Part shown: positions 8,605 through 16,947 of the stretch, in pieces
Layout of the letters: every line of letters starts with the position of its first letter
Position numbering within the stretch: position 1 is the stretch's first letter
Source: Herbaspirillum autotrophicum
GTDB taxonomy: Bacteria > Pseudomonadota > Gammaproteobacteria > Burkholderiales > Burkholderiaceae_D
DNA length: 64,000 nucleotides
NCBI RefSeq assembly: GCF_001189915.1
Contig: NZ_LFLS01000007.1
Coordinates: 124,001-188,000 of the forward strand
Direction of reading: 5' to 3'
Made by a program: the position numbers and the translations under genes
The notes under the pieces: generated by a model
What the model was told of the DNA's origin: nothing
The model's database searches: none
The model's input: only the letters and a program-made list of their open reading frames with translations

Positions 8605-8650
8605 CGCAGTAAAGAAAAAGCCACCGCAAAGGTGGCTTTTTCTTTGTCCG
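8605..8650 (+). repeat. Terminator-type direct repeat, copy 2
   Basis: A 46-base copy of the element at 2630-2674, differing by one extra A in the hairpin loop. It marks the right end of the accessory operon and sits between convergent genes. Confidence 0.9.
8611..8648. terminator. Bidirectional intrinsic terminator
   Basis: AAAGAAAAAGCCACC pairs with GGTGGCTTTTTCTTT around a short GCAAA loop. Because of the A-rich and T-rich arms it can terminate both the catabolic operon and the convergent pit transcript, whose stop codon is about 28 bases away. Confidence 0.88.
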
Positions 8651-8675
8651 GCTGCACTGACGGCAACGCCATGCG

Positions 8676-9683
8676 TTACAGAATATGCTTGCCGATCCAC
8701 CACGCTACTGCCGCGACGAACGCCGAAGCGGGAATGGTGAAAATCCAGGCCCACACGATATTGCCGGCCACGCCCCAGCGCACGGCCGACATCTTGTGCG
8801 AAGCACCGACACCGACGATGGCACCGGTAATGGTATGCGTAGTCGATACCGGAACACCCATGGCAGTGGCGATGAACAAGGTGATGGCGCCACCGGTTTC
8901 CGCGCAAAAGCCACCGACCGGCTTGAGCTTGGTAATCTTCTGGCCCATGGTCTTGACGATCCGCCAGCCACCGAACAAGGTCCCCAGACTGATCGCACAG
9001 TAGCAGCTGATGATGACCCAGGTCGGCGGATTGTCGGTACCGGAATAGCCGGCTGCAATCAGCAGCATCCAGATGATACCGATGGTTTTCTGGGCATCAT
9101 TGCCACCGTGACCCAGACTGTACATCGACGCCGACACCAGTTGCAGACGCCGGAACCAGCCATCGATCTTGCGCGGCGTGGAGCGCACGAATATCCACGA
9201 GACCAGCAACATCATGATCGAGCCGAGAATGAAACCGAGCAGCGGCGACAACACAATGAACAGGATGATCTTGAGCAGACCTGACGAAATCAGCGCGCCG
9301 GTACCGGCCTTGGCCACTGCCGCGCCGACCAGGCCACCGATCAGTGCATGCGACGACGACGACGGGATCCCGTAATACCAGGTCACCAGATTCCAGAAGA
9401 TCGCGCCTACCAGCGCACCGAACACGACCACGTGATCGACCACTGCCGGATCAATCGTACCCTTGCCGACCGAGGCCGCCACGTGCAACTGGTGAAAGAC
9501 GAACACTGCCGCCAGATTGAAAAACGCCGCCATGGCGACTGCCGTCTGCGGCCGCAGCACGCCGGTAGAAACCACGGTGGCAATGGCATTGGCCGCATCA
9601 TGAAAACCATTCATGAAGTCGAACAGCAATGCCAGAACAATCAGCAAGGCAAGGATATGAAGGCTTATTTGGACTGTATGCAT
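8676..9683 (-). CDS. pit: PitA-family inorganic phosphate transporter
   Basis: A 335-residue polytopic membrane protein of the PiT family, which takes up metal-phosphate by proton symport. The duplicated family signatures are visible as FDFMNGFHDAANAIATVVSTG in the first half and GGNDAQKTIGIIWML in the second. A loop at GIPSSSSHALIGGLVGA is also typical, as is VPVSTTHTITGAIVGVG near the C-terminus. It is transcribed after the DUF47 gene, 74 bases upstream, a pairing common in bacteria. Confidence 0.93.
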   Translation of the reverse strand: MHTVQISLHILALLIVLALLFDFMNGFHDAANAIATVVSTGVLRPQTAVAMAAFFNLAAVFVFHQLHVAASVGKGTIDPAVVDHVVVFGALVGAIFWNLVTWYYGIPSSSSHALIGGLVGAAVAKAGTGALISSGLLKIILFIVLSPLLGFILGSIMMLLVSWIFVRSTPRKIDGWFRRLQLVSASMYSLGHGGNDAQKTIGIIWMLLIAAGYSGTDNPPTWVIISCYCAISLGTLFGGWRIVKTMGQKITKLKPVGGFCAETGGAITLFIATAMGVPVSTTHTITGAIVGVGASHKMSAVRWGVAGNIVWAWIFTIPASAFVAAVAWWIGKHIL

Positions 9684-9757
9684 GGAAAAATTCTTAGACA
9701 GACATCAACGACCCCGACGCCCGACCGGTCGCAACCGGTGACGTCAAGGCATGCGAA

Positions 9758-10384
9758 TCAGGCGTTCTCGACAATAATGCCTTCGATAATGTTGGCAACG
9801 TCTTCGCAACGGTCGGTGACGGTTTCCAGAATTTCGTAAATCGCCTTGAGCTTGATCAGGTTGCGCACATCGGGCTCATCCCGGAACAGCTTGGACATCG
9901 CGGCGCGCATGACGTGATCCGCATCCGATTCCAGACGGTCGATTTCTTCGCAGATCGACAGAATCTGACGCGAGTTGTCCATGTTGTGCAACAGGCCCAC
10001 TGCGGCCTTGACCTTCTCCGTACAGGCCAGGCACAACTCCGCCAGCCGTTTGGCTTCCGGCGTGATGGCCTTGATGTCGTACAGCGAAATGGTCTGCGCA
10101 CCATCCTCGAGCAGATCGAGAATGTCATCCATGCGCGTGATCAATTGATGGATGTCGTCGCGATCGAGAGGGGTAATGAAGGTCTTGTGCAACAGCTCGA
10201 TGGCATTGTGCGTGATCTTGTCGGCCTGTTTCTCCAGCGTCTCGATGGCATGCACGCGCAATTCCAGATCATCGAAATTGACCATCAGTGCGACCATTTC
10301 CTTGGCGCACTTTACGCCCAGTTCGGCGTGCTGATTGAAGAGGTCAAAGAATTTGCCCTCGGTGGGCATAAAGCGTCCAAACAT
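9758..10384 (-). CDS. DUF47/PhoU-like phosphate transport accessory protein
   Basis: A 208-residue, almost wholly alpha-helical protein of the DUF47 (YkaA/TIGR00153) family, related to PhoU. The start MFGRFMPTEGKFFDLFNQHAE and the helical repeats rich in Asp/Glu fit the family. Such proteins usually precede a Pit transporter gene, as here, and are thought to modulate phosphate uptake. The ATG at 10384 has GAGAG about 6 nt upstream. Confidence 0.9.
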   Translation of the reverse strand: MFGRFMPTEGKFFDLFNQHAELGVKCAKEMVALMVNFDDLELRVHAIETLEKQADKITHNAIELLHKTFITPLDRDDIHQLITRMDDILDLLEDGAQTISLYDIKAITPEAKRLAELCLACTEKVKAAVGLLHNMDNSRQILSICEEIDRLESDADHVMRAAMSKLFRDEPDVRNLIKLKAIYEILETVTDRCEDVANIIEGIIVENA

Positions 10385-10471
10385 GTTCCACTCTCTTGTA
10401 ATTTATCAATGCTTTTGATTCATGCGACGGCTGCATGGCGCAGTCGCCGGCACAACGGATTCGCTTCTACA

Positions 10472-11860
10472 TCAATCTCCGCCGTAAGGCGAAGCCAGAC
10501 TACCGGAATAATTGTCGAATTTGGTAAATTGGCCCAGGAATGCCAGCCGGATACTGCCGATAGGTCCGTTACGCTGCTTGCCGATGATAATTTCGGCCGT
10601 GCCTTTGTCCGGCGAGTCCTGATTGTAAACCTCATCGCGGTAAATGAACAAAATGACGTCGGCATCCTGCTCAATAGCGCCGGATTCACGCAAGTCGGAC
10701 ATCACGGGACGTTTATTGGGGCGTTGCTCGAGCGAGCGGTTCAACTGCGACAAGGCAATCACCGGGCAATTCAGCTCTTTCGCCAGCCCCTTCAGATTTC
10801 GCGAGATTTCGGAAATTTCAGTGGCGCGGTTTTCACCACCGGAGTTACCCGACATCAGTTGCAGGTAATCGATGATGATCAGACCGAGCTTGCCGCACTG
10901 GCGCGCCAGACGACGCGAACGCGCCCGCAATTCGATGGAACTGAGCGCCGGCGTTTCGTCGATATACAACTGGGCGTCGTTCATCTTTTGAATCGCATGC
11001 GTCAGACGCGGCCAGTCTTCATCGACCAGACGGCCGGTACGCAAGCGATGCTGATCGAGACGACCGACCGAACCCAGCATACGCATGGCCAGCTGGGCGC
11101 CACCCATTTCCATCGAAAACACGGCGACCGGCAAGCCACTGTCGATGGCGACGTTTTCACCGATGTTCAAGGAAAACGCGGTTTTACCCATCGACGGACG
11201 ACCGGCCACAATGATCAGGTCACCCGGCTGCAAGCCGGAGGTCATCTTGTCCAGATCCATGAAACCGGTCGGCACCCCGGTGATGTCGCTGGTGCTGTCG
11301 CGGTTGTACAGTTCATCGATACGTTCGACCACCTGCGTCAGCAGCGGCTGGATTTCCTGGAAACCCTGAGAGCCGCGCGAGCCCTCTTCGGCAATCGCAA
11401 AAATCTTGGACTCGGCTTCGTCCAGCATCTGCTTGACTTCCTTGCCCTGCGGATTGAAGGCATTGCCGGCAATCTCGTCGGACACGGTAATCAGTTTGCG
11501 CAAGATGCCGCGATCCCGCACGATCTCGGCGTAACGACGGATATTGGCGGCCGACGGCGTGTTTTGCGCCAGCGCATTGAGATAAGTCAGGCCACCGACT
11601 TCTTCGGCCTTGCCGGTACTCGACAAGGCTTCATAGACAGTGATCACGTCAGCCGGCTTGGTTTCATTGATCAGCTTGACGATATGCTGAAAAATGATGC
11701 GATGGTCGTAGCGATAGAAATCGTCAGCACTCACGAAATCGGCGATCCGGTCCCAGGCCGCATTATCCAGCAGCAAACCGCCCAGGACGGATTGTTCGGA
11801 TTCGATGGAGTGCGGGGGAACACGGAGTGCGTCTAGTTGCGGATCGGAAGGTGCATTCAT
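10472..11860 (-). CDS. dnaB: Replicative DNA helicase DnaB
   Basis: The 462-residue hexameric helicase that unwinds DNA ahead of the replisome. The N-terminal helical domain (PPHSIESEQSVLGGLLLDN) binds primase. The C-terminal RecA-like domain has Walker A AGRPSMGKT and Walker B LIIIDYLQLM, followed by a typical SQLNRSLEQR segment. The ATG at 11860 is chosen because upstream residues in the same frame are non-conserved. It follows the rpsF-priB-rpsR-rplI operon on the same strand, the usual proteobacterial order, with a terminator between. Confidence 0.96.
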   Translation of the reverse strand: MNAPSDPQLDALRVPPHSIESEQSVLGGLLLDNAAWDRIADFVSADDFYRYDHRIIFQHIVKLINETKPADVITVYEALSSTGKAEEVGGLTYLNALAQNTPSAANIRRYAEIVRDRGILRKLITVSDEIAGNAFNPQGKEVKQMLDEAESKIFAIAEEGSRGSQGFQEIQPLLTQVVERIDELYNRDSTSDITGVPTGFMDLDKMTSGLQPGDLIIVAGRPSMGKTAFSLNIGENVAIDSGLPVAVFSMEMGGAQLAMRMLGSVGRLDQHRLRTGRLVDEDWPRLTHAIQKMNDAQLYIDETPALSSIELRARSRRLARQCGKLGLIIIDYLQLMSGNSGGENRATEISEISRNLKGLAKELNCPVIALSQLNRSLEQRPNKRPVMSDLRESGAIEQDADVILFIYRDEVYNQDSPDKGTAEIIIGKQRNGPIGSIRLAFLGQFTKFDNYSGSLASPYGGD

Positions 11861-11996
11861 GGCGCGAATTATAACCGCTAAGCGCAATTGCTTCGGCGGC
11901 GAGTGTGAAATTAGCCGATAAGTATTTGATTAAATTGCCGATGATCATGCACCGCCGGCACCGGGCCGGCGACTTGTCGAGAAAGCATCAGACGAC

Positions 11997-12025
11997 AAAA
12001 AAGCCAGGCGAACCCGGCTTTTTTT
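11997..12025 (-). terminator. Intrinsic terminator after rplI
   Basis: Read on the minus strand, AGCCGGG pairs with CCTGGCT around TTCG (one G-T pair), followed by a T run complementary to 11997-12002. It lies 23 bases beyond the rplI stop and separates the ribosomal operon from dnaB. Confidence 0.85.
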
Positions 12026-12047
12026 GCACTGCGGCAATACAACGCGA

Positions 12048-12500
12048 TTAAGCGTGCTCACCTGTAACGGCAACGGTGACATCCACAACGACGTCAGTGT
12101 GCAATGCCACCGACACGGCGTGTTCGCCAACAATCTTCAACGGACCTTGCGGCAGGCGAATTTGCGCCTTCTCGACCGCGAAACCTTGCTTGACCAGGGC
12201 TTCCGCGATATCGGCATTGGTAACGGAACCGAACAGACGGCCGTCAACACCCGATTTTTGCGAGATCTGAACGGTCAGACCGCTCAGCTTTTCGCCTTGC
12301 GCCTGCGAAGCTGCCAGCTTTTCAGCTGCTGCTTTTTCCAGCTCTGCGCGCTTTGCTTCGAACTCGGCGATTGCCGTGGTGGTAGCACGGCGTGCCTTGC
12401 GTTGCGGGATCAGGAAGTTACGTGCATAACCGTCCTTGACGCGAACTACTTCGCCCAGACCACCGAGATTAACGACTTTTTCCAACAGAATGACTTGCAT
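12048..12500 (-). CDS. rplI: 50S ribosomal protein L9
   Basis: 150 residues. The N-terminal domain [19 protein letters not shown] with [13 protein letters not shown] is the 23S rRNA-binding signature. A long connecting helix rich in Ala/Lys/Glu and the C-terminal domain ending [12 protein letters not shown] follow. It is the last gene of the S6 operon. Confidence 0.97.
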   Translation of the reverse strand: MQVILLEKVVNLGGLGEVVRVKDGYARNFLIPQRKARRATTTAIAEFEAKRAELEKAAAEKLAASQAQGEKLSGLTVQISQKSGVDGRLFGSVTNADIAEALVKQGFAVEKAQIRLPQGPLKIVGEHAVSVALHTDVVVDVTVAVTGEHA

Positions 12501-12526
12501 GTTTTTCTCCTATATCCAGTCGTCAA

Positions 12527-12811
12527 TTAAGCGTTGTGCAGATCAGTGTATGGCAGCAACGCGAGGTAACGTGCGCGCTTGATCGCAGTGTCAACTTGAC
12601 GCTGATAGTGTGCCTTGGTGCCGGTCAGGCGTGCTGGCATGATCTTGCCGTTTTCCTGAACGAAATCTTTCAGCGTGTCGACATCCTTGTAGTCGACTTG
12701 CTCAACACCAGCCGCGGTGAAGCGGCAGAATTTTTTACGCTTGAACAGCGGATTTTGCTGTTGACGCTTTTGCTTCAACTTGCTTTTATCGAATTTTTTA
12801 CCGAATGCCAT
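12527..12811 (-). CDS. rpsR: 30S ribosomal protein S18
   Basis: 94 residues, slightly longer than the E. coli protein because of a basic N-terminal extension ([15 protein letters not shown]). The core [20 protein letters not shown] and the basic [20 protein letters not shown] match S18, which assembles with S6 on the 30S platform. It sits between priB and rplI. Confidence 0.97.
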   Translation of the reverse strand: MAFGKKFDKSKLKQKRQQQNPLFKRKKFCRFTAAGVEQVDYKDVDTLKDFVQENGKIMPARLTGTKAHYQRQVDTAIKRARYLALLPYTDLHNA

Positions 12812-12844
12812 TTGGGGCTCCTGATATCTGAATTGGGTGAAAAC

Positions 12845-13138
12845 CTAAACTACTGGTTCAAAATCAACGATGTGAAACACGAGGCTTTTGCTGTTACGAT
12901 TTTTTTTCGCCAGAAAACCGGAAAACCGGAACTGACTGCCGAGAGCCGCCTGATTGAATCGCCCTGAAATCTCGCCCGCAGCAACTGCGGCAATATCCAG
13001 CTCAACCAATCTCTTGATACCGGCTTCCATCTGTTCCGACTGATGCTGCAATCTCGCTGCAACGATCGGTATGCCGGCCGGGGTGTAACGGACTACGTCA
13101 CGTTCGGCAATGCTGGCATCAAACTGAAGCTGGTTCAC
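12845..13138 (-). CDS. priB: Primosomal replication protein PriB
   Basis: A 97-residue single-stranded DNA-binding OB-fold protein that acts with PriA in replication restart. RYTPAGIPIVAARLQHQ and FSGFLAKKNRNSKSLVFHI are the recognisable OB-fold strands. It lies between rpsF and rpsR, where beta- and gammaproteobacteria carry it. It probably arose by duplication of ssb. Confidence 0.94.
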   Translation of the reverse strand: MNQLQFDASIAERDVVRYTPAGIPIVAARLQHQSEQMEAGIKRLVELDIAAVAAGEISGRFNQAALGSQFRFSGFLAKKNRNSKSLVFHIVDFEPVV

Positions 13139-13170
13139 TCTCCGGGTACTTTTATCGTCATCAAAGGCAA

Positions 13171-13539
13171 TTAAGCTGCTGGTGCTTCAGAACGGCTGCT
13201 CTTTGCAGCGTCTTCCTTCTGGACAGCCTTCAGGATTGGCGAAGGACCGGTTTCGGCCTTCTTCAACTTGACTGTCAGGTGACGCAGCACGGCATCATTG
13301 AACTTGAAGCCGGTTTCGATTTCAGCCAGCGTTTCGCTGTCGACTTCGATGTTCAGGCAAACGTAATGTGCTTTAGCCAGTTTCTGGATTTGATAAGCCA
13401 GTTGGCGACGGCCCCAATCTTCAACACGGTGAACCTTGCCGCCGCGTGCAGTAACGATACCCTTGTAACGCTCGATCATCGCAGGTACTTGCTCGCTTTG
13501 GTCCGGATGGACGATAAATACGATTTCATAATGACGCAT
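13171..13539 (-). CDS. rpsF: 30S ribosomal protein S6
   Basis: 122 residues starting [19 protein letters not shown], with the basic [14 protein letters not shown] segment of S6 and an acidic/Ala-rich tail. The ATG at 13539 has GGAG at 6 nt. The frame stays open further upstream, but those residues are not S6-like. It is the first gene of rpsF-priB-rpsR-rplI. S6 binds 16S rRNA with S18, and a leader hairpin upstream may allow feedback control by that complex. Confidence 0.97.
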   Translation of the reverse strand: MRHYEIVFIVHPDQSEQVPAMIERYKGIVTARGGKVHRVEDWGRRQLAYQIQKLAKAHYVCLNIEVDSETLAEIETGFKFNDAVLRHLTVKLKKAETGPSPILKAVQKEDAAKSSRSEAPAA

Positions 13540-13571
13540 GTAGACTCCTTTTTGGACTATTAACAAATTTG

Positions 13572-13599
13572 CCCACCTCGGCGTCAAGACGAGTGTGGG
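13572..13599 (-). promoter_or_regulatory. Putative S6:S18-binding leader of rpsF mRNA
   Basis: On the minus strand, 33 nt before the rpsF start, CCCAC pairs with GTGGG, then CT pairs with AG, leaving an unpaired CCG next to a small CGTC/GACG tip. A CCG in an asymmetric bulge beneath a short hairpin is the hallmark of the known rpsF leader motif bound by the S6:S18 complex, which mimics its 16S rRNA site. An alternative pairing (CTCG with CGAG) would hide the CCG. The assignment rests on the fold and position only. Confidence 0.5.
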
Positions 13600-13708
13600 A
13601 AGAGGAAAACGCGAGATCATACAGGACTGTGGCGAAAAACTCAATCACTTCAAGGATTTACTGGCAGCAGCCCCGCAATGTCCCGGTGAAATAGTCGGGG
13701 TTGGCACA

Positions 13709-13741
13709 TTGACAGCGCCACACAACTGTATAAAAATACAG
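13709..13741 (+). promoter_or_regulatory. lexA promoter with SOS box
   Basis: A TTGACA hexamer at 13709-13714 precedes CTGT-ATAAAAAT-ACAG at 13726-13741, a perfect match to the LexA box CTGT-N8-ACAG. The AT-rich core of the box would overlap the -10 region, so bound LexA would block its own promoter. A weaker half-match, CTGT-N8-CCAG, follows at 13743-13758. Confidence 0.85.
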
Positions 13742-13783
13742 ACTGTTTATGCACCCAGCATAATTCCAGGACCCGCCCACACC

Positions 13784-14425
13784 ATGCTCAAACTGACCGC
13801 CCGCCAGGAACAGATCCTCAATCTCATCAAGGATGCCATCGAAAACACCGGCTTCCCGCCGACGCGGGCGGAAATTGCAACAGAACTCGGTTTTCGCTCG
13901 GCCAATGCCGCCGAAGAACATTTGCAGGCACTGGCCCGCAAAGGCGCCATCGAAATCTCGCCGGGCACGTCACGCGGCATCCGCCTGCGCGAGAACGGCA
14001 TCACCGGCCACCGGCAAATGGCCCTGCCCCACCCGGCCCTGATGCAACTGAGTCTGCCGCTGGTGGGCCGGGTTGCCGCCGGCTCGCCGATCCTGGCGCA
14101 GGAACATATAGAGAGCAACTACAACGTCGACCCTGCGCTGTTCTCCTCCAAACCGGACTATCTGCTCAAGGTGCGCGGCATGTCGATGCGCGACGCCGGC
14201 ATCCTCGACGGCGACCTGCTGGCCGTCAAGAAGACCGATCAGGCGCGCAATGGCCAGATCGTGGTCGCCCGCATGGGAGATGACGTTACCGTCAAACGCT
14301 ACCGCAAGACCGGCACCCTGATTGAACTGATCCCGGAAAACCCGGATTTCAACATCATCAAGGTCGAACAGGATGATTTTGCGCTCGAAGGCCTGGCCGT
14401 CGGCCTGCTGCGCAGCTGGCACTGA
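13784..14425 (+). CDS. lexA: LexA repressor
   Basis: The 213-residue repressor of the SOS response. The N-terminal winged helix ([19 protein letters not shown]) binds operators. The S24 peptidase domain carries the Ala99-Gly100 self-cleavage bond (GRVAAGSP), nucleophile Ser134 (GMSMRD) and general base Lys171 (VTVKRY). RecA on single-stranded DNA triggers cleavage. The ATG at 13784 is chosen by family length, since the upstream in-frame residues are not LexA. It is autoregulated by the box at 13726-13741 and divergent from rpsF. Confidence 0.97.
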   Translation: MLKLTARQEQILNLIKDAIENTGFPPTRAEIATELGFRSANAAEEHLQALARKGAIEISPGTSRGIRLRENGITGHRQMALPHPALMQLSLPLVGRVAAGSPILAQEHIESNYNVDPALFSSKPDYLLKVRGMSMRDAGILDGDLLAVKKTDQARNGQIVVARMGDDVTVKRYRKTGTLIELIPENPDFNIIKVEQDDFALEGLAVGLLRSWH

Positions 14426-14473
14426 AGGCAGCGGTGACACCCGAATCGCGCCGCCCGCTACCGCACGAACCCG

Positions 14474-14499
14474 AAAGCCTGCCATGCGCAGGCTTTTTT
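14474..14499 (+). terminator. Intrinsic terminator of lexA
   Basis: AAAGCCTGC (14474-14482) pairs with GCAGGCTTT (14488-14496) around a five-base loop, followed by T residues. It lies about 50 bases after the lexA stop. Confidence 0.88.
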
Positions 14500-14678
14500 A
14501 TTGGCACAACAACATCGCAACGAGACGAATTACCTGTTTTTTTCTGCCTGTTCCTGCATTCGAATCCGGAATCGGCCCCTTATGATGGAGCCTCAAATTA
14601 TTCTGTCCGCCAGTAACGATCTGCCAGTACATGCCCGGATCGACTGTCCGGAACCATCATCAAGCCAAGGAAATGCAG

Positions 14679-16634
14679 ATGTCCACGCGCAACAGCAAGA
14701 AACCGGTGAAGAACAACGGCCATGACCTGAAAGATCTGCTGGCGGTCAGGGAATGCCTGAATTTACTGGAGCAGCACAAGCTGGCAGAGGCAAAAAAAAT
14801 CTGCCAGGAAATCCTCAAGCGCGCACCGAGGCTGGTCTTTGCCAATCATGCGATGGGCTTGATTGCGATGGAAGAGGAAGATTTCAGCACCGCAGAAACT
14901 GAATTGCGCAAAGCGCTCGCCGCCGACCCCGACAATGCCGGCTACCTCACCAACCTCGGCAAGGCGGTTCTGAAATCCAATCGCATTGATGATGCCATCA
15001 AGCTGTTCGAGCAGGCGATTGCCATTGATACCGACAGCAAGGAAGCACGTATCGGCCTGGCCAATGCGCTGCACGAAAAAAACGACCCCGATGCCTCGAT
15101 CGCCTATTTTGAAGATGCGGTCCGCCGCGCACCCGATGCGCCCGGCCCCCTGTCGCACCTCGGCAGCGCCCTGATTGATGCCAAACGCTATCAGGAAGCA
15201 GTCGCCACGTTGCTCAAGGCACTCGAACTGCAAATCAACTTCGCTCCCGCCCACACCAATCTGGGCACCGCATTCCAGGAAATGGGCATGCTCAACGAAG
15301 CAATTGAATGCCACAAGACTTCGCTGCTGCTGGATCCCAAGGATATTTTTGCGCACAACAAAATGGCAGATACCTACGCCAAGCTCAAAGACTACGACAA
15401 GGTCCATGAAATATATCAACAGGTAATCGAACTGGCGCCTCTCGATGCCAACAGCTACGCCAAACTTGCCTCCAGCTACTTTGAGAAACAGGATCGCTAC
15501 GACGACGCCATACAGTTATTTCACAAAGCACTGGAAATTGCCCCCAGACACGCCCTGACACACAACAACATCGGCGCAGTCATGCACGACCACGGCGACA
15601 CCGATGCCGCAATGGTCTACTTCAAACAGGCACTGCAACTCAAGCCCGACTACACCACTGCCCTGCACAACCTGGCGCTGGGCCAGTTGCTGGCAGGCGA
15701 CTTTGCCGAAGGCTGGAAGAATCACGAAAGCCGGCTTGAAGTCAAGGAGCGGCGCGCGGTATACCGGGTCATCCACAAATTGTTCGCGCTCATCCCGAAA
15801 TGGGATGGAACATCCTCGCTCAAAGGCAAATACATCCTGCTGATGCATGAACAGGGCTTTGGCGACAGCATTCAATTCGTGCGCTATGTGCGCATCTTGC
15901 TGGAGCAGGGAGCACGCGTGGCGCTGCACGTCAAAGATCCGCTGGCGCGCCTGTTTCGCAGCGTTTCCGACCAAATTACCCTGGTCCGGGAGTCCGACCC
16001 TATTCCCCAATGCGATTGCGCCTATGTGTTGATGAGCCTGCCGCAAGCACTCGGCACCAATCGCATCGAAGACATTCCGGCCTACCCGTCCTATCTCCGC
16101 GCCAACCCGGCAGAACGCGCACGCTGGGCGGAAAAAATAGACAGACTAACAAATGACAAAAAGGCATTGCGCGTGGGCGTAGTCTGGGCCGGCAATCCCG
16201 AGCACGGCAACGATCGCCGCCGCTCAATCCCGTTGACCACCTTTGCAGAGCTGTTCAAGGTTCCGGGCGTACAGTTCTACTCCCTGCAAAAGGGCAAGCC
16301 GAGTGAAGAATTGCAGACATTGCCGGCAGCAGCGGAGGTTATCAGCCTGGGCGAAGAATTCACCGATTTTGCAGTAACGGCCGCCGCCATGGACAATCTT
16401 GACCTGATCATCAGCGTCGACACCTCGGTCGTGCATCTGGCCGGCGCCCTCGGCAAACCGACCTGGACCCTGCTGTCGGATCCGCCAGACTGGCGCTGGC
16501 TCAAGGAGCGCAGTGACTCCCCCTGGTACCCGAGCATGCGCCTGATCCGGCAAACGACCCAGGGCGACTGGGCCAGCGTCATTGCCAAAACAGCATCAGA
16601 TCTGGCTGCGCTGCGCGACAGCCGCGCTCAATAA
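14679..16634 (+). CDS. TPR protein with GT9-like glycosyltransferase domain
   Basis: A 651-residue cytoplasmic protein. The first ~350 residues are about nine tetratricopeptide repeats, with periodic motifs such as YLTNLGKAVLKSNRIDDAI and AHTNLGTAFQEMGMLNEAI. The C-terminal ~280 residues resemble the heptosyltransferase/GT9 fold: MHEQGFGDSIQFVRY, VGVVWAGNPEHGND and a sugar-nucleotide-binding end, LDLIISVDTSVVHLAGALG. This domain pair is common in proteins near flagellin genes, and flagellin is the next gene, so O-glycosylation of flagellin is a reasonable guess. The ATG at 14679 is favoured over 14673 and 14631 because AAGGA lies 7 nt before it. Confidence 0.8.
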   Translation: MSTRNSKKPVKNNGHDLKDLLAVRECLNLLEQHKLAEAKKICQEILKRAPRLVFANHAMGLIAMEEEDFSTAETELRKALAADPDNAGYLTNLGKAVLKSNRIDDAIKLFEQAIAIDTDSKEARIGLANALHEKNDPDASIAYFEDAVRRAPDAPGPLSHLGSALIDAKRYQEAVATLLKALELQINFAPAHTNLGTAFQEMGMLNEAIECHKTSLLLDPKDIFAHNKMADTYAKLKDYDKVHEIYQQVIELAPLDANSYAKLASSYFEKQDRYDDAIQLFHKALEIAPRHALTHNNIGAVMHDHGDTDAAMVYFKQALQLKPDYTTALHNLALGQLLAGDFAEGWKNHESRLEVKERRAVYRVIHKLFALIPKWDGTSSLKGKYILLMHEQGFGDSIQFVRYVRILLEQGARVALHVKDPLARLFRSVSDQITLVRESDPIPQCDCAYVLMSLPQALGTNRIEDIPAYPSYLRANPAERARWAEKIDRLTNDKKALRVGVVWAGNPEHGNDRRRSIPLTTFAELFKVPGVQFYSLQKGKPSEELQTLPAAAEVISLGEEFTDFAVTAAAMDNLDLIISVDTSVVHLAGALGKPTWTLLSDPPDWRWLKERSDSPWYPSMRLIRQTTQGDWASVIAKTASDLAALRDSRAQ

Positions 16635-16722
16635 TCCCCGCCTGACAAGCCCGGCAAGGCAGGCCGCAAGCGCATTTGCGGCCTGCCTTGTGCAATCGGC
16701 ACAAAATCCCGCCCGCCATCGC

Positions 16723-16749
16723 TAAAGTTTTCTTCAATCGCGTCGAAAT
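16723..16749 (+). promoter_or_regulatory. Possible upstream sigma-28 promoter of fliC
   Basis: TAAAGTTT matches the -35 consensus perfectly, and after 11 bases GTCGAAAT matches the -10 GCCGATAA at five of eight positions. It is weaker than the downstream site at 16823-16849 and could be a second start or a relic. Confidence 0.45.
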
Positions 16750-16822
16750 AGGATGTGCTTGACGTATGAAGCACGCAGTTTTGGTTCGGACAGCAAGGGA
16801 AAAAGAATTTTGGCGAAACCTC

Positions 16823-16849
16823 TAAACTTTTTCCGATACCGTCCGATAA
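16823..16849 (+). promoter_or_regulatory. Sigma-28 (FliA) promoter of fliC
   Basis: TAAACTTT, 11 bases, TCCGATAA: seven of eight matches in each element to TAAAGTTT-N11-GCCGATAA. It implies a leader of about 90 nt before the fliC ATG. The rest of the 313-base gap (16635-16947) holds the second candidate promoter, a leader pairing TGAGGC (16873-16878) with GCCTCA (16924-16929), and the ribosome site AGGAG at 16936-16940. Confidence 0.88.
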
Positions 16850-16947
16850 AGCATACAACAGCGGTGAACGCCTGAGGCTTTTAGGTAAAAACCAAAGTTA
16901 AGCACTAAAACTCGGATTTATCGGCCTCAAATTTTAGGAGAACTAAT

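Noticed and set aside
9914-11836. A 640-codon open frame on the plus strand opposite dnaB and the DUF47 gene
   Set aside because: The opposite strand encodes clearly conserved DnaB. The antisense frame is open only because of codon bias, and its protein is rich in His/Gln/Arg with no recognisable domain.
11914-11921. GCCGATAA on the plus strand upstream of the rplI 3' end
   Set aside because: No -35 match lies 11-12 bases upstream, and no plus-strand gene follows.
16918-16925. GCCGATAA on the minus strand within the fliC leader
   Set aside because: The expected -35 position has no resemblance to TAAAGTTT, and transcription would run away from any minus-strand gene.
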